Part shown: one piece after another, positions 21,601-33,165 of the stretch
Numbering within the stretch: position 1 is the first letter of the stretch
Layout: every line of letters starts with the position of its first letter
NCBI RefSeq assembly: GCF_030265065.1
Contig: NC_080398.1
Span: 806,001-870,000 of the forward strand
Origin: Corythoichthys intestinalis
Taxonomy: Eukaryota > Chordata > Actinopteri > Syngnathiformes > Syngnathidae
Direction of reading: 5' to 3'
Length of the DNA: 64,000 nucleotides
Translations under genes and position numbers: made by a program
The notes under the pieces: model-generated
Seen by the model: only the letters and a program-made list of their open reading frames with translations
Databases searched by the model: none
Told to the model about the DNA's origin: nothing

Positions 21601-21934
21601 ACGTCACGGGTAATTTTTTTTCTGCTTCTAGAACAATGTTTCGGCACGTACGCCAGCTGTCACTGTGCGGTAAAACCTGAAAGAGAAACGCAACAGAAAA
21701 GAAAGTGCGGCTGGCTTGAACAAAACGCGGCTCAGTTCACCCCAGTTGTATCAGCGTGTGTCAGGCCTAAAGCCACTCTCAACCGGGCAAAATGTCAAGT
21801 TTGCCTGGGCCCTTCACTCTGCTATGTACACCTATAATCATTAAGTTGATTTATTGCACTAAGCAGTGGCTTAATGAGTGGCAGCTAAAATAATATAATA
21901 TAAAATCTTTAAAAAAAAAAAAAAAAAAAAAAAA

Positions 21935-22130
21935 GCGCGTAGGAGCGCGTTAGGAGGCAACGTGACACTCATGTGCTGAGGTGGCATGTGATTGGCTGTT
22001 GGGGTGCGTGGGCGGGGCTTGGGCGGGCGGACAGAGAGGGTTTAAAAAGAGCAGTCAGCTTGGAATCCGGTCTTTTTCCTGACCTTCTGCAGATCCTGAA
22101 AGAAGCTCAAAATTGGAAGAAGCTCGAATC
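21935..22130 (+). promoter_or_regulatory. her7: her7 core promoter and 5' UTR
   Basis: Upstream of the her7 start codon: an inverted CCAAT box (ATTGGCT, 21991-21997), a GC box (GGGCGGGGC, about 22010-22018), a second GGGCGGGCGG, and a TATA-like TTTAAAAAG at 22041-22049. Initiation would be expected near 22070, giving a 5' UTR of about 60 bases. The GC-rich stretch starts right after an A run at 21910-21934. Confidence 0.55.
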
Positions 22131-25100
22131 ATGAAGCTCATGCAAGAAGCAGACGATGCAAATCGCGACAAAAAGGTAAGAGAAACTCTAACAAAAAACA
22201 TTTATATACACTAGTCAATCTTTTGTTTTTGTAGGAATAAAAGTTGAAGTTTAGTCTAGCATGTTTTGAAAGACTTTATACTTTTTTCTTACTCATTCTA
22301 GCTTCTGAAATCCCAAGTGGAGAAGCGTCGCCGTGAAAGAATGAACCACAGTTTGGAGCGTTTGAGGAGCATGTTGATGCAAGAGCCGCAGCAACAACAG
22401 CAGCAGGTATACCAGTAGCCTATATGAAGCAATATTTGCTCAAAAGACAGTTGAGAAGGCCGAACAGTGACCTAGTGGTGAGCACGTCTGCTTCACAGTT
22501 CTGGGTTCAAATCTCGTTTCAGGCCTTCCTGAGTGGAGTTTGCATGTTCTCCCTGTTGTCTCCATGTTCACCCCTGCTTCCTCCCACAATCAAAAACACG
22601 CATGTTAACTTCGTGATTAGCCCATCTGCCTTACAGGTCTGGGTTCAAATCTCTCGTGGGTTGCAGGTGATCCGGCTTCCTCCCACATCCATAAAAATTA
22701 TTTATGTTGAAGACTAAATAAGTGCTTGTGAAAGTTTTTACACCCCCAAATATTGATAAAAAACGAAATGGTTGTGCTCCAAGTTGGAACATTACAAGAG
22801 TGAAAGAGTCTTCAATAATAAAGTCATTTTCTGCCATTGACGGTGATGGCTGTCCAATCTGCTTTGACTCTCAGTTTAAATAGATTGGACCTCTATCGCC
22901 GTCAATGGCACTGAAACATGATCACAATTGGGGGTTTATTGCTTCCTGTGGCAGCCAATCAATTAAGTGGAAATTTTACATTTAAAATCATGAAATAATA
23001 TTCAAGGTCATGAAAGAAATTGTGATTTGGGAAGAGCAAAACTGTAGGCTTTGCGGGTAATCCGTTAAAATATTACAACTAAAAGAAAATATAGAATAGA
23101 ATATTACAAAAAAATGTAAAAACAAAAAATATATATTTAAGAGGAAGAAAATCCCAGTTTATAAACTTAATTAAGGTTGAAAAACATCGTAATAATGGTA
23201 AATTTAAACAAGTGCATGAAAAAACATTCAGAAATTTAAAAATAATACCAATAAATAAGCAAATTAAATAATTTCAATGTTTTGCACTTATTATTATTAT
23301 TTTTTTAAACATCTATTTATACATTAAACACATTGATTTTTTAAAATGAAAATGTAATTTTATGGAACTTGACTCATTGGTTGACAGCAATAGACGTCCA
23401 ATCTTTTAGAACTGGGAGGAATGATTGCGACCATCTTCTCCGTTCAAATGGATTGGACGTCTATCACAGTCAATGGTAGCCATTAAGCAGGGGCGGATCC
23501 ACCAGGATGGAATGGGGGGGCAACTCCCACCCTATAAGACAGGCTTGCCATGGAATTTAAAAAAAAAAAAAAAAAGCTCATGTCAATTTGACATTTACTG
23601 CAATTAATTAAGTAGTAGTGTCAGTGAGGATCCTTATAATAATATAAAAAAAATACTTTATGTAACTAAGGTTCTCTATATCAGTTTGTAAATATCACTC
23701 GGGCCTTTTTGTAGTGTCTACATATGATTTCTTAGCAAACTGATTTAATATGTGTAGACATCTGCCATATGATGACACTAAAGGGGTGTAACAATTAATC
23801 ATTGTGGATTAATATATGGATTTGTTAAGCACAACTGAATGCGATCAAGATTATAATTTTTATATGCCGTTTTGTAAAAACAAAATAATGATAATAAATA
23901 TTTCAACAAAATTGTAATACACATTAAAAGTGATTTGTATATTTTTATTGCTTTTGCTAAATTGGAACAGATTGTGTTAAATGTCTTCATAATTTTGTAT
24001 AAAATCGATCGAATCAGCGCAAAATATCATATCATTCTCCAAAGAATCGATTAAGTATGATACCATCATAAAAAATTTGCCAACCTCCCACCCCATAAAT
24101 ATTTTTTTAGATCCGCCCCTGCCAATAAATTAAGTTAAACACACGCAAACCTGCGTTTGATTCCCTTTCATTCGCGTACCACTAGAGGGAGCCCATTTAA
24201 CATACCATAATTTTCGGACTATAAACCCATACTTTTTTCCTTCATTTTGAATCCTGTGGCTTATAGTCCAGTGCGGCTTATTTTTTTATTTATTTGGGTT
24301 AATAGGCAACACATGCCTCCTAGTATGCATTGCAGCGCTACTGATGTAAATAACAATCAAAATTCATGTTCTCTGCTAATTATTTATTCAATTACTGTTC
24401 CAGTTGATTAATTATTGCTTGTTATTGTATTTGGTAACACTTTATTTGACAGTGGCGTAATAAGACTGTCATAAGACAGTCATATATATGACATGACACT
24501 ATCATAAGCATTAATGAATGCTTATGACAGATGTCATTAAGTGTCATCCGGCAAATTATGTTACCAACCCCATTTGTGTCCAGTTCGGATTCTTTACATC
24601 CATTCAAAAGTGATATAATTTGTCGGCTAATACTACAGTAAATGACATCTGTTATAAGCATTCATAAATGCTCATGACAGTGTCATGTCATATTTATGAT
24701 TGTCTAATGACAGTCTTATAACGCCACTGTCAAATAAAGTGTTACCAAATACAATAACTAGCAATTAATGAAACAACTGGCACAGTAACTGAAGACATAA
24801 TTAGCACAAAACATGAATTTTGATTATTTACATCTGTAGAGCTGTAATGCATGCTAGGAGGCATGTTGGACAACAGTGTTGACACCAGGGGGCAGAGGTT
24901 GACTGTCTCCCCCAAGGGAGCAGTGATGGCCAGGTTCTTGAAGCAATGAAGCTTTGCAGCCAGTTGGTTCAAAGCTTCATGGTGGTTCATTTGGTCTTAT
25001 GACAGTTATATGACACTGCTGTCAAATAAAGTGTTACCGGTTAATATCTTTTGGTGTAAATATCCCATATACCACCTTATAGTGCAAAAATTACGATACT

Positions 25101-25718
25101 TTACGAATCACTGCATAAATTTGAGTAGTATAAGCCAATGTAACAACAATAAAAAAAAGATGTTTTTTTTTTTTATATATATTTCTTTACATTGAGTGAT
25201 AATATGCCAACAGCCCTGTTAGGTCAATGTAAAACAGTTCAATTTTAAAGCAGATATGGTGCGGCAACCCATGAGGTCATTCGGTATATAAAATGGATGT
25301 CCATTTTCTGCTCTAGGGTGCATCCCAGCGTCGCGTGGAGAAGACCGAGATCCTGGAGCACACTGTCCTGTTCCTGCACAACACCAGTAAGGCAACGAGC
25401 GGGGCGCAACCGCAACAACACTCCTTCCAAGACGGCTTCCACACTTGCCTCCAAAGAGCCGCCCACTTCCTGGGCCCCCAAGGCAAAGGGTTGTGGCTAG
25501 CCCTGGATGCCACTTTGGCCCCCCGTTCACCTTCGTCTTCCTCATCCTCTTCCTCGGTCCTCCACGCGCTGAGACACAAGTCCAAGCACAACCGGCGAGC
25601 GGCGGCTCCGCCCCCCAGGACCCCACCGCAGGGGCCAAACTGGCTGGGGACGTGCATGGAGAGCCCCCCGGCGGAAGGCCCTTCGTTGGGCCAGAGCGTG
25701 TGGAGGCCTTGGCCCTGA
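22131..25718 (+). CDS. her7: Her7, Hairy/E(spl)-type bHLH repressor
   Basis: Exons 22131-22175, 22302-22406 and 25317-25718 give 183 residues with phase-0 junctions and GT..AG introns. The start codon gives MKLMQEADD, as in other fish Her7. Basic region and helix 1 (about 16-40) read QVEKRRRERMNHSLERLRSM; the loop holds a glutamine run (about 44-50); helix 2 follows as RRVEKTEILEHTVLFLHN. An Orange-like segment (DGFHTCLQRAAHFLG) comes next, then a Ser-rich and Pro-rich tail ending SVWRPWP; WRPW recruits Groucho/TLE. In the family Her7 is an oscillating nuclear repressor of the somite segmentation clock, usually paired with her1; no her1 was found here. Residue 19 is Ser where Hes proteins carry a signature Pro. 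Intron 2 (2.9 kb) is enlarged by MITEs. Confidence 0.9.
22820..22915. repeat. Hairpin MITE fragment in her7 intron 2
   Basis: CCATTGACGGTGATGGCTGT and a complementary GACCTCTATCGCCGTCAATG about 60 bp apart form a hairpin. Related pieces (ATAGACGTCCAATC) lie at about 23385-23480 and 33795-33960. Confidence 0.5.
23489..24121. mobile_element. hAT-like MITE in her7 intron 2
   Basis: The ends CAGGGGCGGATCCA and AGATCCGCCCCTG are complementary. The interior is AT-rich and non-coding with an A run at about 23558-23575. The exact target duplication is unclear. Confidence 0.55.
24305..24872. repeat. Large imperfect palindrome in her7 intron 2
   Basis: The outer arms (about 24305-24430 and 24750-24872) are complementary, sharing ACATGCCTCCTAG, ATGTAAATAA and CAAAATTCATGTT. 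The inner arms are the two ends of a TTGGTAACACTTTATTTGAC MITE (24431-24748). The whole would fold into a hairpin of about 570 bases. A further copy of the inner terminus occurs at about 25015-25040. Confidence 0.75.
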
Positions 25719-26165
25719 ACAGTGAACTTTGACTCCTCTTTCCTCTCTATTATCTCTTATGGTGTAAATAGTGTAAAGACGTTATTTGTACTATAGTGCC
25801 ACTCGGGACGGGAGCTGGATTTTACCGCCCCCGTGTGTCCATTCCAGAGGTGAGTTGTCACACGCGCATACAGACGCACAACCAGGAGCGTGGATCATAA
25901 CCAAGTGTCCTGTCTTGTTTCCAGCTGCTTTGAGGTACGAGGGGCCCCACCCCCACTCACATCCACAAGTCATGAACAACCTCTGTGAACCCTCCTGATG
26001 ATAATATATAATTTGTATATTTTGCACACTAACTTATTGCACATGTCTCCCTATGGTGAGATTGTATTGCCTTTGTTACAATTAAATATTTTCCGTTCCA
26101 CTTCTATCAAATGTCTTGTCTGTTTTTGTTGTATGTAAATGATGTTTCAATGCTACTGACAGCAA
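25719..26165 (+). other. her7: her7 3' flank / probable 3' UTR
   Basis: No gene. This is the likely 3' UTR of her7. An ATTAAA hexamer at about 26081, preceded by a T/G-rich run, may serve as the polyadenylation signal. Confidence 0.45.
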
Positions 26166-26690
26166 TAGATGTCCAATCCATTTGAAGTTAACTTGTCCGA
26201 TAATGACTTTTTTACCGATAACCCGATATTGTCCAACTCCAAAAATCTGTTACCGAAATCAATACCGATATATGCGGTCTATTATGGCTACCGTAAATTT
26301 CGGACTATGAGCCGCTACTTTTTCCTTCATTTTGAATCCTGCGGCTTATTTGTTGATTTACAGTGTATCACAAAAGTGAGTACACCCCTCGCATTTCTGC
26401 AGACATTAAAGTATATCTTTTCATGGGACAACACTGACAAAATGACACTTTGACACAATGAAAAGTAGTCTGTGTGCAGCTTAGATAATAGAGTTCATTT
26501 ATTTTCCCCTCAAAATAACTCAAAATATAGCCATTAATATCTTAACCCCTGGCAACAAAAGTGAGTACACCGCATGGAAACTACGTACAGCCCTAAATGT
26601 CCAAATTGAGTACTGCTTGCCATTTTCCCTCCAAAATGTCATGTGACTCGTTAAAGGAGTGCTGTCAGCATTGCTGCAGAGACTGAACAG
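26166..26690. mobile_element. MITE pieces and a Tc1-type terminus
   Basis: A TTTCGGACTATGAGCCGC fragment (about 26290-26350) matches one in her7 intron 2 (about 24210-24290). CAGTGTATCACAAAAGTGAG at about 26361 is a Tc1/mariner-type terminus whose element is truncated by about 26660. Confidence 0.5.
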
Positions 26691-26694
26691 GTGT

Positions 26695-26795
26695 GGGCAT
26701 CCATCCATCCATTCATCCTGCCATCCATCCATCCATCCTGCCTGCCATCCATCCATCCATCCCGCCTGCCTGCCTACCTGCCCGCCCGCCCAAGA
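26695..26795. repeat. CATC/CTGC microsatellite
   Basis: Tandem CATC units mixed with CTGCCTGC and CCGCC units. Frames through it (SIHPSIHP-like) are artefacts. Confidence 0.85.
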
Positions 26796-26879
26796 TATAG
26801 CATTTGCAGCCACCACTCACAGTCATGGTTGCACCACTTCCCATCATGCATTTGGGCAGAACGGTTAAGTCACTAGAGT

Positions 26880-28245
26880 ATCACTTACTGAAAGCTCAAC
26901 AAATACACTAGCTGGCAATATTTAGTCACAATATACAAACTCACATTTATCTGTTAAGAATTACAAGTCTTTCTACCCGTGGATCCCTTTCACAGGAAGA
27001 ATGTTAATAATGTTAATGCCATCTTGAGGATTTATTGTTATAATAAACAGATACAGTATAGACCCTACCCACCGACGTCACAAAATCACGCGCTCGCTGT
27101 ATGGTTCCGCCCCCTTGTCCGTCATTTTGTGTCTGTATTATCAATGGTCTCAATTGATCGAACAATTTGTAATGCATTTCATGGAAGACCCGGTGCTTTC
27201 GGATGCCGTAAACTCACTTGATGCGTCGCATAAAATGCGTTATGTGGAAAAGCTTCAGTTTATCCATTCGCCAGATCCATATTTGATGCCTAAATCGATG
27301 TTTTTCGACCCGCTGTCTCCGCCGTATTTGCCTGACATCTGCTAGCTACCCTGAACTGTACAACTATCTTGTCCACACAAAATCAGCCTATTCTCACGAA
27401 AGTTTGAAAAACTTTAAGAGCTTGGAGGCTTATAAATACTTCGTTGCTGGTTGGGTGAAACAGGTCCTCGTCCACGAAAATTCGGCAGGAATCTATCTTG
27501 TGCTCGGAAAGGTGAGTAACGAAATTTTCAATTCAAAATCTTTTGTTATTGCTAACATCCACTGTCAAGTCTAATGTATTTCATGTCGTTTGTCAATGGA
27601 GTTAGGGCTTTTAATGTTTATATGGTTTAGCGATAGCACTCTCACTACATACATACGTGTATGTTGTCGGCGATTAGCCTAGCAATGATCTTAATTGTGG
27701 TTGTCAGCCCAAAACCCTCTAAATATATATCAAATGCATCTTACCAGATATAAAATGACTACTACATAATCTGTGGTAATCGTTTGGAGCCCAGTTTTCT
27801 CGTCGAATTGCAGCAGCCCATCTCGCTCTCTTCTCTCCGGGTCTCTCGGAATTCGGTAGAACTTCAAGTCTCTCCATCTTCTCCGTCTATCTTCTCTGTT
27901 ATTGCAACCGACCGCCACACACGCCTTCACCATTTTGATTATTAATGTTAACGAGCAGAAAAACACGTCGTAAATAGGAGGAATGTACGTAGCCGTAACA
28001 GGTAAACATGATGTGTTGACGGACAATTGGGCGGCACCAGTCAGGAGGAAGGAGTTGTGACGTCACGTGGGTCTATATGCACAGTATGTTGAATGTATAT
28101 ATCCGTCTTGTCTTTCCATTCCAACAATAATTTACAGAAAAATAGGGCACATTTTAGAGATGGTTTGAATTGCGATTAATTACAACTAATTAAATTTTAA
28201 GCTGTGATTAACTCGATTAAAAATTTTCATCTTTTGACAGCCCTA
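26880..28245 (+). mobile_element. hAT MITE (TAGGGCTGTC family) interrupted by ISL2EU copy C
   Basis: The sequence on either side of the ISL2EU copy (about 26880-27059 and 28075-28245) matches the family seen whole at 32545-33165, 43414-44024 and 59911-60526: CTACAAGTCTTTCTA-like block, TTATAATAAACA block, TATATCCGTCTTGT block and terminus TTTGACAGCCCTA. The left terminus is not identifiable. Confidence 0.65.
27060..28074. mobile_element. ISL2EU-type short derivative, copy C
   Basis: Ends AGACCCTACCCACCGACGTC and CGTCACGTGGGTCT, flanked by AT (27058-27059 and 28075-28076). The layout is that of copy B: accessory first exon (+, about 27175-27345, MHFMEDPVLSDAVNSLDASH to SPPYLPDIC then stop) and THAP first exon (-, from 27932, MVKACVAVGCNNREDRRR, with a small in-frame insertion of RRW type and a later frameshift). 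The TIRs are more diverged than in A and B, closer to copy D. Confidence 0.8.
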
Positions 28246-29174
28246 GTTAAATTTACACCTTATGCCTAATTTATACATAACACAATAAAACAGAATTGCT
28301 GCGGAACTCAACATGTTTACTGGACAGTTATGGACTATGCACATGAAATCATTAGTAACATCAAATATTACACAATACACCAAAGTATATCAATAGCCGT
28401 GTCGTTAAGTCTTTCTGATAGTTTCCCCCTGACCTTTTTACTGCAATAATACAATGAAAACCTGAAATTATGGCTTTTAGTTTTGGCCACCCCAAAATTT
28501 TAAGTGGCCCCATCTGGTCACCCCTATGAAAAATTTCTGGAGGCGCCACTGCCAAAGTGTCATGGACTAAAACTTTAGAAATTTTCAGACGAAAACATTT
28601 TGAGTAATTGTCGACTAAAACTAGACGAAGATGAGCAAATTTTAAAACATATGAAAATATGACTAAGAGTAATAGTATTTTTGTCCAAAGGACTTTGACG
28701 AAAATTAAAAGGCCTGCCAAAAACAACTTGTTACAAACAAAACAATGTCTATGAAATTATACTTTATTGTAAGTTGATCAATATTACTTTTTTTCTTTAA
28801 TATTAAAAAGGGCACAATGTTATGGTGAATAATAATTATTTAGACAAATTATACTATTTATATTGGCGGCAGAAAGTTGGGGGGGCGCAGTATAAAATAA
28901 TTGAGAAGCACTGATTTAAATTATTATTATTTTTAATGATGTACTATATGTCTCGGTCTTGATTTCCTAAAGTCCTGTGTTCTGGTCTTGGTCTCGGATA
29001 GTGTTGTCTCTTTCACATCCACATGACTGATTCCCTCAATAAACTTAACGAACCTCGTGCGCGTGTAAAGACGCGTGCGTGTATTTCAATTCAAATAGTG
29101 TCTTAAGTGAAGCCATTCCACTTTGTTCTCTCACACCTCCACATGCACGACGAGACGCGTCTGCTGGCATGCGT
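28246..29174. other. AT-rich non-coding stretch
   Basis: No gene recognised. A CTGGAGGCGCCACTG-like piece near 28540 and a GGGGGGGCGCAG piece near 28880 look like ends of old MITEs. Confidence 0.35.
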
Positions 29175-29212
29175 CTGCAGAACCCCCCCCCCCCCCCCCC
29201 CCCCCCCCAAGT
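29175..29212 (+). repeat. Poly-C tract
   Basis: An uninterrupted run of about 30 C on the plus strand after CTGCAGAA. Its real length may differ because of assembly limits at homopolymers. Confidence 0.85.
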
Positions 29213-30057
29213 GCACTTCAACTGCCTGCATTTTGTTTTTATCTATGCAATTGAATTTTCGGTTTTAAATAGGTTTGTATTCGTTACATTTGGTCGTTGA
29301 AATAATTGGAAATAATGTTGATTTTCTGTATCTATTTAGATGTGCATTTATTTCAAATAGCAATGCAATATATTTTATCCGAAGAAAGACTATTGCTTTT
29401 TATTTGAATGCATCCAGTGACTTTTGAAACGTTTCTTATTCTGCGTGTATATTGAATTTTGGCGCAAACGACACAACCTAACAACTAACCAACACCTCAT
29501 TCATACACACCAACACCTCATTTATTGCTTCCTGCACTGAGAAGGGCAATCGAGTGGTGTTCCCACGGGACACACTTTGATTGACAAATTGGTTTCACGT
29601 AGTTGTAGTAGACGCGTAATAAACAGCACTCACTCGACATTTGGGCCACCATTTGCACCCGTGGGTGCGTGAGTGAGAAGAACCCCACTTGAACGACACA
29701 CACGACCCAAGAAAAAAAATCCAGAAAAAGTGAGTTTATTGGTTATACTTCGAATTTGAAATCGCTATGTTTGTGCAAAATAAATAAGAATTATTTTAAT
29801 GATTAAAAAGAAGTGTTTTCCGCATAAAAGTTAAGAATTTTACCTAACTATGTGAATTCCAACCCTCCCATGGGACGTCTTTTCCAATTGAAATGGTCAT
29901 TCAGTACATGGGATATTTAAATAATAATAATAATAAAAATTACGAACAAGTTCTCAACGCAGAAACTTCATTTTTGTGGTTTATATCCCAGCTGCTCTCG
30001 TTTACATCCCCCCAAAAATGCATTTTTAGTATGCTTTAGTAGAAATTGTCCAAGTTA
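29213..30057. other. Apparently single-copy non-coding sequence
   Basis: I see no protein and no clear transposon. AT-rich, with a (AAT)n run at about 29923-29940. Confidence 0.35.
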
Positions 30058-30545
30058 CAGTAGGGCAAATAAGTATTTAGTCAACCACTAATTGTGCAAG
30101 TTCTCCCACTTGAAAATATTAGAGAGGCCTGTAATTGTCGACTTGGGTAAACCTCAACCATGAGAGACAGAATGTGGGGGGAAAAAAACAGAAAATCGCA
30201 TTGTTTGATTTTTAAATAATTTATTTGCAAATCATGGTGGAAAATAAGTATTTGGTCAATACCAAAAGTTCATCTCAATACTTTGATATTTACCGTTTGT
30301 TGGCAATAACGGAGGCCAAACGTTTTCTGTTACTCTTCACAAGCTTTTCACACACTGTTGCTGGTATTTTGGCCCATTCCTTCATGCAGATCCCCTGTAG
30401 AGCAGTGATGTTTTGGGGCTGTCCTTGAGCAACATGGACTTTCAACTCCCTTCACAGATTTTCTATGGGGTTGAGATCTGGAGACTGGTTAGGCCACTCC
30501 AGGACCTTGAAATACTTCTTACGAAGCCACTCCTTTGTTGCCCTG
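30058..30545 (-). mobile_element. Tc1/mariner element, 3' end with transposase C-terminus
   Basis: The terminus CAGTAGGGCAAATAAGTATT at 30058 is followed on the minus strand by the end of a Tc1 transposase gene (complement of about 30300-30545: VFQGPGVA-like 'DWPxQSPDLNP' region, frame-damaged). Only the 3' half is present. The same family, in the opposite orientation, occurs at 40455-40829. Confidence 0.75.
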
Positions 30546-32310
30546 GCATTTGTGTATCTGTACTTTACTTGAGTAAAAATTTGAACAAGAGTACAAATAC
30601 AAATATTTCACTACATTTTACAGCAGGTATATGTTGTTTATACTCCACTGCTTTTCAAATTGTTGCCTCCGTTACAAGTTCATTTTGTTTGTCTTCATTT
30701 TTGTTTTCATGCGTCCGGGGCAATCAATAAGCCCCGTGCAACTATACCGTAACTGAGCACAACAGGCAGTAACATGAGAACAAGCAAGATTAGGAAGGTG
30801 AACAAGACACTGACCAATAAAAACCACCACACTCTTGTACAGCAGGTGGCGATATGCACCTGATAGTTGCTTGCAATCCGTCTTTAAGGCAAGTTTGAGT
30901 TTTTTTTTCAGCTTGTCAACTCATTTGCTCCCAAAAACGTATAAATACGTTCTATTTTTAATAGTTTCAGTGTCCCAAAGACGTGTTTTACATTTTTTTT
31001 TTCACAAGAGACATCTCTAGGTTCTGATGCAACTTGGCTCAAAAGCACAATGCTTAAAATCCATTTTAAAGCAATAAAACTGGCCACTGGAGGGCAGTAG
31101 CGCATTTGGTAAGACCCGCAACCCGATTCAACGGAATGAACGGCCGGGCTGCACGGCTGGGTTGCCAGTGGAAGACAACTGAATGGACGTCCAGGATGCC
31201 AGGCGGCGGACGACCAAGCAGAACAACCGGGAGGACGCCCGGGGTGCCAGGCACTGGACGTCCAAGCAGAACGAACGGGACCACCAGTGCTGCAGACGCT
31301 GCCGTTGAGTCCGTGTTGCTCGCCGAGCAGAGTCCTCGCCACCGTGTTCGGCCGCTTGCGTCCCCTGCTACCCTACAGTGTCCCGCGATTCAGGCGGAAA
31401 TGCACATTTCCAAACCAGTCCCCCCCAGGAACACAACATGCCCCACACAATTTCCCAGGCGAACTCCGCCACGAGACGGTGGTCACCACAAAAGAAACAC
31501 ACACAAAAAATCCATCTTGATTAGACAGGCGACGATGAGGGAAAAGTTTACCCCAGCTGTTGCGGCCACAACAGCATCATCTCTCAGTTCAATAGTTTAG
31601 TTGTGTGTAAATAAATTGTTACTTTGCTATCAAAAGCTCTATTTGTCTTGTTGTTTATGTAATTTTGTAGAAAGAAAACATTTTTCAGATGTTTGGGATG
31701 TCACAAAAGAAAAAAATAGCTGTTAAAGTCAAAGTTATGTTTGAAATGTATGCTTTTACAAAAAGCTCAAATTCTGTTTTTTCATCAGAAATTGGAAAAT
31801 TGCTCAAACTAAGCTATATTCTAATGCTGATTTCTAAAGAATGGAAAAAGATATGAACTCTTTTTTTTTCGGCTGAAAGAAGAGAGTTTAATCTTTCTTT
31901 TGGTGGGTTCCATGTTTATATAGCAATAGAACAGAATTTTCTGTGGGCCTTGCAAAATCAGTCAAAATCCAGTAAAACGGCCGGGAGCGAATGGGGTTGA
32001 ACCGGGGAAAATGGCTAGGAGTGAATGAGTTAAGCTTCGACAGTGCAGTAAATTTTATTGCTTGTTTTATCCATTCTGCAGAGTTTTAAATAAAACTCAC
32101 CAGTCAATGAATTTGCTTGTTTTATCCATTCTGCAGAGTTTTAAATAAAACTCACCAGTCAATGAATTTTAAAGCAATTCTTTTGTACTTTTACTTTAGT
32201 AATTTTTTTCTTAGATACTTGTACTTTTACTAAAGTATTTTTTGGCACCTGTATCTGTACCTTTACTTAGGTAAAAAAAAAAAGTGAGTACTCCATCCAC
32301 CACTGGTAAT
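30546..32310. mobile_element. Nested MITEs: TACTTTACTTGAGTAAAA element carrying a piggyBac-like insert
   Basis: The outer element has complementary ends near 30555 (CTGTACTTTACTTGAGTAAA) and 32210-32300 (TTTACTTAGGTAAAAAA...GTGAGTACTCCATCC). The inner element (about 30916-32037) has ends CAACTCATTTGCTCCC and GGGAGTGAATGAGTTAA that resemble piggyBac-type MITEs. A GC-rich frame inside (31106-31600) has no known domain and is not called a gene. Confidence 0.5.
32060..32169 (+). repeat. 55 bp tandem duplication
   Basis: The 55 bp unit beginning GCTTGTTTTATCCATTCTGC occurs twice in direct succession with no visible difference, so it looks recent. Confidence 0.9.
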
Positions 32311-32544
32311 GAGTTATTAAAGACATTATTTTAGTGGAAATTTTTGCTAGGAACAATGTTGCCTCCTAGCTCTATTAAAGAATGACACCTTTTTTAAAAT
32401 ATATATTGATTCTCGACTGGATCATATCGATAACCTATTTAATAGATTCTATTGGAATACAAAATATAACATGTCTATATGAAATGCACGCACATACACA
32501 AATGAGTGAAAAACAAACGAGATTTTATATAACTAAAAAAAAAA

Positions 32545-33038
32545 TTGGGCTGTCAAAATTATCGCGTTAACGGGCGGTAATTACTTTTTAAAATGAATCA
32601 CGTTAAAATATTTGACGCAATTAACGCACATGCCCCACTCAAACAGATTAAAATGACAGCAGTGTAATGTCCGCTTGTTACTTGTTTTTTGTTTGGCGCC
32701 CTCTGCTGGTGCTTGGGTCCAAATGATTTTATGGGTTTGGGGAGTGAGCATGGTGTAATTATTGACATCAACAATGGCGAACTACTAGTTTATTTTTTGA
32801 TTGAAAATTTTATAAATTTGAATCAAACGAAAACATTGAGGGGTTTTAATATAACTTGTACTAACATTTATCTTTTAAGAACTACAAGTTTTTCTATCCA
32901 TGGATCGCTTTAAGAGAAAGTTGACAATTGTAATGCCATCTTGTTGATTTGTTATAATAAACAAATACAGTACTTATGTACCGTATGTTGAATGTATATA
33001 TCCGTCTTGTGTCTTATCTTTCCATTCCAACAGTAATT

Positions 33039-33078
<40 letters not shown>

Positions 33079-33165
33079 ATTTTATAGATGGTTTGAATTG
33101 CGATTATGATTAATTTTTAAGCTGTAATTAACTCGATTAAAAATTTTAATCGTTTGACAGCCCTA
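32545..33165 (+). mobile_element. hAT MITE (TAGGGCTGTC family), full length
   Basis: Ends TTGGGCTGTCAAAATTATCG and CGTTTGACAGCCCTA, non-coding interior with a (TA)n run at about 33042-33074. Flanks are A-rich, so the 8-bp duplication cannot be judged. Confidence 0.75.

Larger units (their letters stand above)
19685..21755 (-). repeat. Element X copy 2, minus strand
   Basis: Inverted second copy of element X, uninterrupted: leader GGTGAACTGAGCC near 21752, tRNA-like boxes (about 21520-21600), AT-rich spacer, and ten tandem units. It shows the joined arrangement that the ISL2EU stack splits in copy 1. No coding capacity is recognised. Confidence 0.65.

Noticed and set aside
25219-25657. Open frames of 114 and 139 codons on the minus strand of her7 exon 3
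   Set aside because: They are antisense shadows of the GC-rich Her7 C-terminal coding sequence; the sense frame matches the Her family to the WRPWP end.
31106-31600. 164-codon GC-rich open frame on the plus strand
   Set aside because: It lies inside a piggyBac-like MITE, has a skewed Pro/Arg/Thr composition with internal near-repeats and no known domain or splice context.
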